In this document: one piece after another, positions 1 through 6,617 of the stretch
Layout of the letters: each line of letters opens with the position of its first letter
How positions within the stretch are numbered: the first letter of the stretch is position 1
Assembly (NCBI GenBank): GCA_021788955.1
Contig: JAJYKC010000139.1
Location: 1 to 6,617 of the forward strand
DNA length: 6,617 nt
Reading direction: 5' to 3'
Origin: Acidobacteriota bacterium
Lineage (GTDB): Bacteria > Acidobacteriota > Terriglobia > Bryobacterales > Bryobacteraceae
The notes under the pieces: generated by a model
Seen by the model: the letters and a program-made list of their open reading frames with translations, nothing else
The model's database searches: none
Told to the model about the DNA's origin: nothing
Translations under genes and position numbers: made by a program

Positions 1-1
1 C

Positions 2-538
2 GTCGATCTCGACCTCCTCCTCACCGGCGGCGTCCTCCACGACATCGGCAAGCTCAGCGAACTCACCTACGAGCGCAGCTTCGGTTACAGCGACGAAGGC
101 CAGCTCCTCGGCCACATCGTCATCGGCCTCCGCATGCTCGCTGAAAAATTCTCCACCCTCCCGGACTTCCCGCCCCGCCTCCGCACCCTCGTCGAGCACA
201 TGCTCATCAGCCACCACGGCGAACTCGAATTCGGCTCGCCAAAACAACCCCTCTTCCCCGAGGCCCTCCTTCTCCACCACCTCGACAATCTCGACTCGAA
301 AATGGAGTGCATGCGCGCCCTCATCGAAAGGGACAGCTCCTCCGGCGCGCTCTGGACCTCCTACAGCCCCGCCCTTGCCCGCACCGCCCTCCGCAAAGCC
401 CTGTTCCTCGAAAAACCACAACCCGCCCCCGCGCCTGCTCCAGCCTCCGCGCCCGCCGCTTCCTCCGCGCCCCCAACGCCACAGCAAGCCGGCCTCTTCG
501 CCGAAAAACTCCAGGGCGCTCTCCGCCGCCGCGACTAA
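2..538 (+). CDS. yhaM: YhaM-family 3'-5' exoribonuclease, HD domain (5' end cut off)
   Basis: The reading frame is open from base 2 to the TAA at 536-538, giving 178 visible residues. It matches the HD phosphohydrolase domain of YhaM-type exonucleases, cytoplasmic metal-dependent enzymes that trim RNA (and DNA) from the 3' end. Visible metal-ligand motifs, in visible-residue numbers, are HDIGK (13-17), LGH (36-38), the H66...SHHGELEFGSPK block (70-81) and HHLDNLDSKM (92-101). The SHHGELEFGSP and LDNLDSKM signatures are characteristic of this family rather than of HD domains in general. The N-terminal OB-fold expected for YhaM lies outside the window. The C-terminus carries a low-complexity Pro/Ala linker (about residues 140-163) before a short tail (AGLFAEKLQGALRRRD) that might act as a partner-binding peptide; that role is inference. 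Nearly every codon ends in C. The stop overlaps the stop of the converging minus-strand gene. Confidence 0.88.
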   Translation, partial: VDLDLLLTGGVLHDIGKLSELTYERSFGYSDEGQLLGHIVIGLRMLAEKFSTLPDFPPRLRTLVEHMLISHHGELEFGSPKQPLFPEALLLHHLDNLDSKMECMRALIERDSSSGALWTSYSPALARTALRKALFLEKPQPAPAPAPASAPAASSAPPTPQQAGLFAEKLQGALRRRD

Positions 539-1224
539 CCCGCCGCCCGCAGCCGCGTCTCGATATCGTCGAACAACGCCCCAATCGCCCCGTTGCGCAG
601 CAGCAGGCGATGGCCACGCGCAAACACATTCACCAGACCCGTCCGGTTCTCCAGCCGCAGATCGCAAAGATACGGAGTCCGCAGCACATCCTCAATCTCC
701 TGCCACACCGCGCCCGCACCGTATCCGCGCGGCTCTACCGCGACAAACCCGGCCCCGTCCCATCCGAACCACTCGCACCGCCCGCTGATCCTCCCCGCAA
801 GGTGCTCGGCGAACTCAAGTACAACCTGCCGCAGCCCTGCGTCCCCAAACCGGCTCTCCAGGTTCCGCCGCCCCGTCACGCTCACCAGGAAAACTTCGCG
901 CTCGCTGATCCCGGAGAGCCTCCGCCGCAACCCCGCTTTCCCGGCCCAGCCCGTCACGCCATCCCGCTCCCGTTCGCCCTGCACCACCGGCGCCAACGCA
1001 TCCGCCGACTCCGGCTCCAAATCCCTCGCCAGAGCCCGCAACTGCGCCAACGCCGCGCTCAACTCCTCCGCCACCGCCACCGTTTTCCCAATCAGCGGCA
1101 AACCCTCCGTGTTCGCCACCACCTTCTGCACCGCGCTCACCGACACCGGTAGTTCCGCCGCGAGCCTCCGCAACCGGTCCAGCAGCGCTTTCGCCTCCAC
1201 CGGCGGTGCGCTTCCATCGGCCAT
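535..1224 (-). CDS. Degenerate GGDEF-domain protein, probably not a diguanylate cyclase
   Basis: This is a 229-residue cytoplasmic protein with no signal peptide or membrane segment. Residues about 10-70 are helical and rich in Leu/Ala/Glu, probably a coiled coil. Residues about 87-165 follow the GGDEF fold pattern: DGVTGWAGKAGLRRRL (88-103) stands where diguanylate cyclases have D-x-L-T-G-L-x-N-R; RNLESRFGDAGL (120-131) stands where they have the N...G-x-x-x-GD-x-x-L segment; FGWDGAGFVAV (153-163) stands where they have the R-x-GGDEF-x-V loop. The GGDEF signature itself is absent, so c-di-GMP synthesis is unlikely; a binding, dimerisation or allosteric role is inference. The start ATG (1222-1224) is preceded by AGGGGAG, a good ribosome site. 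It follows the secreted repeat-protein gene by 39 bases and is likely its operon partner. Another reading is an uncharacterised conserved protein that only resembles GGDEF by chance. Confidence 0.7.
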   Translation of the reverse strand: MADGSAPPVEAKALLDRLRRLAAELPVSVSAVQKVVANTEGLPLIGKTVAVAEELSAALAQLRALARDLEPESADALAPVVQGERERDGVTGWAGKAGLRRRLSGISEREVFLVSVTGRRNLESRFGDAGLRQVVLEFAEHLAGRISGRCEWFGWDGAGFVAVEPRGYGAGAVWQEIEDVLRTPYLCDLRLENRTGLVNVFARGHRLLLRNGAIGALFDDIETRLRAAG

Positions 1225-1263
1225 CGTCTCCCCTAAGTGCGTATCTGTTCAACCCGCTGCAGC

Positions 1264-4153
<2,890 letters not shown>

Positions 4154-4177
4154 TTCCCCGCTCCAGCCTCCCCCTTC

Positions 4178-4206
4178 TTGACCTCAACGGGATTTGGGAG
4201 AATGAT
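4178..4206 (+). promoter_or_regulatory. Probable promoter of the subunit III gene
   Basis: TTGACC (4178-4183, 5 of 6 to the -35 consensus) is followed after 17 bases by AATGAT (4201-4206, 4 of 6 to the -10 consensus). A start near 4213 would give a leader of about 11 bases. The ribosome site GGAG at 4215-4218 would be just included, 5 bases from the ATG. Its presence suggests the oxidase gene is transcribed separately from metY, 70 bases upstream. Confidence 0.45.
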
Positions 4207-4223
4207 GAGGTAGCGGAGCTGCC

Positions 4224-4940
4224 ATGCCTGCAACTGGCCTCGACATCGTTACGGAGCCGGAAGATCTCCTGTTCCCCTCCGAGCTCGAAACCGGGCACGG
4301 AGGGGGCAACAATAACGGTCCCGGCGACTTCGATCCCGGCGGCCACGGCGGAGGCGGAGGAGGCGACGGCGACGATGAAGACGACGCGCCTCTCGGCGTC
4401 TACCGTATCAGCCTCTGGGCCTCCCTCACCGCCATCGGCACTCTCTTCCTCATGCTCGGCATCGCCTACGTCGCCCGTAGCCAGATGCCCAAGTTCTGGC
4501 GGCCCATCACGCTCCCGCGCATCCTCTGGTACTCCACCGCGGCGCTCTTGTTGAGCAGCGTCACCTGCGAAGCCGCCCGCCGCGCCATCCACCACTACCG
4601 CGAAACCGCCTATGGCGCCTGGCTGCTCGCCACCGCCATCCTCGGCGCCACATTTCTCTACTTACAAGTCCAGGCCTGGATCCGCCTTTCGGCCCGCGGC
4701 GTCTTCCTCTCGGAAAATCCGCACAGCTCGTTCTTCTATCTCTTCACCGCCGCCCACGGCCTCCACTTACTCGGCGGCATCATCGCGCTGCTCTATCTCA
4801 CCCTCTGCGCCTGGCTCCCCATCGGCCGCCGCCGCCGTCTCGAAGTCCGCCGCGAAATCGCCGACGTCATCACCATCTTCTGGCACTTCATGGACGGCGT
4901 CTGGGTCGGCATCTTCACCCTGCTGCTTACTGTCGGCTAA
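4224..4940 (+). CDS. coxC: Stand-alone heme-copper (cytochrome c) oxidase subunit III family protein
   Basis: A 238-residue inner-membrane protein of the CoxC/CyoC family, a non-catalytic subunit of proton-pumping terminal oxidases. After a soluble N-terminus there are five predicted membrane spans, about residues 61-83, 99-114, 131-155, 168-197 and 213-237. That matches the short five-helix form. Family motifs are visible: TAAHGLHLLGG (175-185) with H178 and H181, and FWHFMDGVWVGIF (219-231) near the C-terminus. The conserved Glu of the first of these five helices (DCCD site, in SEVMFF-type sequences) is replaced by a hydrophobic or small residue near I71, so this is a divergent branch. Residues 24-54 form an unusual Gly-rich, then Asp/Glu-rich, low-complexity stretch. 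GGAG at 4215-4218 supports the start. No subunit I, II or IV gene is beside it, so its oxidase partners must be encoded elsewhere, or it serves another role. The 3' end overlaps the opposing gene by 14 bases. Confidence 0.88.
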   Translation: MPATGLDIVTEPEDLLFPSELETGHGGGNNNGPGDFDPGGHGGGGGGDGDDEDDAPLGVYRISLWASLTAIGTLFLMLGIAYVARSQMPKFWRPITLPRILWYSTAALLLSSVTCEAARRAIHHYRETAYGAWLLATAILGATFLYLQVQAWIRLSARGVFLSENPHSSFFYLFTAAHGLHLLGGIIALLYLTLCAWLPIGRRRRLEVRREIADVITIFWHFMDGVWVGIFTLLLTVG

Positions 4941-5703
4941 CCGGCGGAGCCGGCTCTCCATTGGACCATTCCCCGACCCACACGAGAAAAATGGTCAGCC
5001 GCTCCTCTGGGTCATTCGCCGCCATCACCGGCGAGTCCGGCAGGTTCGCGCCCCAGCTTTTCGCTGCATCGCCCGGAACAAAGAACATCAAGTGCGGATG
5101 CCATCTCTTGCCGCGGTCATTTAGGTATTGCTGCTTCGACATCATGTAGCACATCGCCCCCGGCTCGAGCGTCGGGAGGTCTTTTTTATCGAATGCGGAT
5201 GCGAGCGCCTTTACGATCTCTGTCGTCGATTTCCCGGACAACACCAGCTTCGTCTTCATCAGATATATCGGCGCATAGGTCCTCGCCGCGGATGGATTGA
5301 AACAAATGGGAGAGCGAACCTTCGGATTCCAGAACTCTGGATCGTCGGTCGATGCTCCCCACGCCCGCTCCACCACACAGAGAAAGCCATTCTTGCCGCT
5401 TACAGCCGTTCGATAACCACTTCGCTCCAGCACCATCACTTCGGCTCCCTCGGAAATCGATGTGGGCGCGGCACTGCGAGCCAGCGCAATCTCCGCGTTT
5501 TGATCGGCAATCAGATACCGATCCAGAGGCGCCATTGCCGGATAGGAAGCCTTCCCGGATTGTCCCCACACCCGCCCGCCCGCGCCTGCAATGCCAATCG
5601 AAATAAGGATCACCACAGCTCGCATCCTGATCTGCATGGTGTGGGTAAAGACCGCATCACGCGCCGAAGTATGCTTCAGCTTCTTCAGCATCACGTATTC
5701 CAT
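4927..5703 (-). CDS. Exported hypothetical protein, conserved-looking, function unknown
   Basis: I chose the start at 5703 (258 residues) because a strong GGAGG lies 8-11 bases upstream. An in-frame ATG at 5763 lacks such support, and inner ATGs at 5637 and 5625 would give a more standard signal peptide. Residues about 27-48 (IRMRAVVILISIGIAGAGG then RVWGQ) are a signal-peptide-like basic plus hydrophobic stretch, so the mature protein is probably periplasmic or secreted. The remainder has no domain I can name. Motif-like blocks dense in Trp, Cys, Asn and Pro are GKNGFLCVVERAW (103-115), EFWNPKVRSPICFNPSAAR (123-141), GAMCYMMSKQQYL (182-194), WHPHLMFFVPG (201-211) and WGANLPDSPV (217-226). 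Cys109, Cys134 and Cys185 could form a disulfide. The His pair in WHPH could bind metal, but both ideas are inference. It stands alone on its strand and overlaps the oxidase gene at the 3' end. Confidence 0.75.
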   Translation of the reverse strand: MEYVMLKKLKHTSARDAVFTHTMQIRMRAVVILISIGIAGAGGRVWGQSGKASYPAMAPLDRYLIADQNAEIALARSAAPTSISEGAEVMVLERSGYRTAVSGKNGFLCVVERAWGASTDDPEFWNPKVRSPICFNPSAARTYAPIYLMKTKLVLSGKSTTEIVKALASAFDKKDLPTLEPGAMCYMMSKQQYLNDRGKRWHPHLMFFVPGDAAKSWGANLPDSPVMAANDPEERLTIFLVWVGEWSNGEPAPPVSRQ

Positions 5704-5878
5704 GGGCGTATCCCCCTCCAAGCTACTACCGAATCCCGGTCGATAACATAGCGAAGCACTCACTGCTCAAGATTACTCCTCACAAACCCGCTTATGGCAG
5801 AGTACGCCGCCAAATCGCCGCCATCTTCAGCCTTGGCTATCCCCACCGGCGCTACTCCCGGCATAACACTCCGCTAAC

Positions 5879-5972
5879 CGGGACTCAGTTAGAGCAGCGG
5901 CCATACCCACTGCGTTTATCCGTTAATCCCGTTACCGGGCGGCAAGCGCCTGACTTATCCGCCCGAGTCCCG
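5879..5972. other. Nested inverted repeats, possible structured RNA
   Basis: CGGGACTC (5879-5886) is the exact reverse complement of GAGTCCCG (5965-5972), enclosing 78 bases. Immediately inside the right arm, GGGCGG (5937-5942) pairs exactly with CCGCCC (5959-5964) around a 16-base loop, so the two helices would stack. A small GCAG/CTGC pair (5894-5897 with 5910-5913) may form a third arm. The left arm can instead pair upstream, CCCGG (5857-5861) with CCGGG (5878-5882), an alternative hairpin that excludes the long stem. No known riboswitch motif was recognised. The strand cannot be decided from sequence. Confidence 0.3.
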
Positions 5973-5990
5973 CCGCGCCCAGGCTCTGTC

Positions 5991-6019
5991 CGGTTTGCGC
6001 GTGTTCCGCGCGCAAACCG
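5991..6019. repeat. Perfect 11-bp inverted repeat with 7-base loop
   Basis: CGGTTTGCGCG (5991-6001) is exactly mirrored by CGCGCAAACCG (6009-6019), separated by TGTTCCG. As RNA it would be a very stable hairpin. No T-tract follows on either strand, so it is not a standard intrinsic terminator. It could be a Rho-independent-like end without U-tract, a REP-like element or a dyad operator. Confidence 0.6.
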
Positions 6020-6070
6020 AAGACGGCGGAGTCAATTGTAGGAGATGGCGACCATACGTCCGGGTGACCC

Positions 6071-6095
6071 GCTATCCTACGATAGCCGCGTTTTT
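6071..6095 (+). terminator. Weak terminator-like hairpin with T-tract
   Basis: GCTATC (6071-6076) pairs with GATAGC (6081-6086) around CTAC, followed after CGCG by five Ts (6091-6095). The stem is short and separated from the T run by four bases, so termination would be weak at best. It sits just upstream of the hydrolase promoter, where it could shield that gene from read-through. Confidence 0.22.
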
Positions 6096-6096
6096 C

Positions 6097-6125
6097 TTCA
6101 GGTAGAGCATGGCTCGTGATATACT
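6097..6125 (+). promoter_or_regulatory. Extended -10 promoter of the alpha/beta hydrolase gene
   Basis: TATACT at 6120-6125 (5 of 6 to the -10 consensus) is preceded by TGA at 6117-6119, giving the extended -10 form TGnTATACT. A weak -35 (TTCAGG, 3 of 6) lies 17 bases upstream, which is acceptable for extended -10 promoters. Transcription would start near 6132, 14 bases before the GTG start and just before the GGAGG ribosome site at 6135-6139. Confidence 0.55.
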
Positions 6126-6145
6126 CCCCTGGCTGGAGGCATCGC

Positions 6146-6617
6146 GTGAATTTCGTTCTTGTTCATGGAGGCTGGTGCGGTGGTTGGTGGATGTCGAGAT
6201 TGGCACGGGCGCTCCGGGCTCGTGGTGTTGAGGCTTATGCGCCGACCCTGACTGGATTGGGAGAGCGTGAGCATTTGGCGTCACCAGAAATCGGACTCAA
6301 CACCCATGTCCAGGATATTTTGGGGCTTCTGCACTACGAGGATCTGCGCGATGTAGTGCTGGTTGGTCACAGCTACGGCGGGGTGGTTGCAACCGGCGTC
6401 GCAGACCGCGCCAGAGACCGAATGAAGCGACTGGTGTATTTCGATGCCTTCGTTCTCGAAAACGGACAGAGCCTCTCTGATGTTTTTCCACCAGAAGTAA
6501 CTCAGCTCTTCACGGATCTCGCTCGGCGCGAAGGAGACGGTTGGAGGGTGCCCTCACCGTTCACCCTGGAACAGTTTGGCGTCACGACGCCCGAGGACAT
6601 CGCGTGGAACGAACGCG
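6146..6617 (+). CDS. Alpha/beta hydrolase, salicylate-esterase/hydroxynitrile-lyase type (3' end cut off)
   Basis: The frame opens at GTG 6146-6148, chosen because GGAGG (6135-6139) lies six bases upstream, and stays open to the window end: 157 visible residues. The alpha/beta-hydrolase fold is plain: strand and oxyanion turn FVLVHGGWCGGWW (3-15), the segment APTLTGLGEREHL (32-44), THVQDI (53-58), the nucleophile elbow VGHSYGG (73-79) with Ser76, and LVYFDAFVLENGQSL (96-110). The GLGERxHL and LVYFDAF blocks fit the plant-like methylesterase/hydroxynitrile-lyase group found widely in bacteria as small cytoplasmic esterases. The catalytic Asp and His should lie in the missing part. There is no signal peptide. 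The substrate is unknown. Codon use is mixed (many T-, G- and A-ending codons), unlike the C-ending codons of the plus-strand genes at 2-4940, which suggests separate origin. Confidence 0.88.
   Translation, partial: MNFVLVHGGWCGGWWMSRLARALRARGVEAYAPTLTGLGEREHLASPEIGLNTHVQDILGLLHYEDLRDVVLVGHSYGGVVATGVADRARDRMKRLVYFDAFVLENGQSLSDVFPPEVTQLFTDLARREGDGWRVPSPFTLEQFGVTTPEDIAWNER

Larger units (their letters stand above)
5704..6096. other. Non-coding stretch rich in inverted repeats
   Basis: About 390 bases without a supportable gene, between the exported protein gene and the alpha/beta hydrolase. GC is lower than in the genes to the left. Both strands are broken by stops, except for one plus-strand frame open until 6041 that lacks an ATG and gives an Arg/Pro-rich product unlike any family I know. 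The stretch contains inverted repeats at 5857-5882, 5879-5972, 5991-6019 and 6071-6086, and a repeated TTATCCG (5916-5922 and 5955-5961). It could hold a small RNA, a long leader of the minus-strand gene, or remnants of decayed DNA. Confidence 0.5.

Noticed and set aside
307..1152. Plus-strand frame of 281 codons across the exonuclease end and the GGDEF-like gene
   Set aside because: The product is Arg/Pro/His-rich low complexity, spanning two genes with better evidence.
5879..5914. tRNA-like or integron attC-like sequence (GACTCAGTTAGAGC)
   Set aside because: It resembles a tRNA D-arm but lacks the GG of the loop, an anticodon arm and a T-arm. As attC, GTTAGAG misses the last consensus base and no matching opposite core site was found.
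5607..6041. Plus-strand open frame through the non-coding region
   Set aside because: It has no ATG or ribosome site, the product is rich in Arg and Pro, and it resembles no family; moderate GC makes such open stretches common.
6045..6119. Small ORF of 24 residues starting at an ATG directly after GGAG
   Set aside because: There is no gap between GGAG and the ATG, its end overlaps the hydrolase promoter, and there is no leader-peptide feature such as a run of one amino acid.

Overview
The window looks like chromosomal DNA of a GC-rich soil bacterium. The best guess is Acidobacteriota, near Solibacter/Bryobacter. That rests on recalled resemblance of the small secreted proteins and the stand-alone subunit III protein, and on the very strong preference for C-ending codons in the plus-strand genes. 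No rRNA or other marker gene is present, so the assignment is tentative. I found no CRISPR array, complete mobile element, tRNA or phage gene.

Layout. (1) Positions 2-538, plus: the 3' part of a YhaM-type HD-domain 3'-5' exoribonuclease, cut by the window edge. (2) Positions 535-2782, minus: three genes in one direction that could form an operon. In transcription order they are a HAD-family hydrolase of the YihX type, a secreted protein with a Met-Gly-Pro heptapeptide repeat, and a protein with a coiled-coil-like N-terminus and a degenerate GGDEF domain. The last one meets the exonuclease tail to tail with a 3-base overlap. (3) Positions 2855-4153, plus: a full-length O-acetylhomoserine sulfhydrylase (MetY type, PLP-dependent), divergent from the HAD gene across 72 bases. 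(4) Positions 4224-4940, plus: a stand-alone heme-copper oxidase subunit III with a Gly/Asp-rich N-terminal extension. (5) Positions 4927-5703, minus: an unrecognised exported protein, overlapping the oxidase subunit tail to tail by 14 bases. (6) Positions 5704-6145: the only long non-coding stretch. It carries several inverted repeats and, at its right end, a good extended -10 promoter. (7) Positions 6146-6617, plus: the N-terminal two thirds or so of an alpha/beta hydrolase starting at GTG, running off the window. Its codon use is clearly unlike the other plus-strand genes.

The genes do not form an obvious shared pathway. RNA turnover, methionine/cysteine synthesis, a phosphatase-like HAD enzyme, respiration and an esterase sit side by side as ordinary housekeeping or accessory genes. 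I do not see a convincing new multi-gene system. The items most worth a second look are the structured non-coding region at 5857-6019, the catalytically degenerate GGDEF protein, the secreted glycine-repeat protein and the lone subunit III protein.
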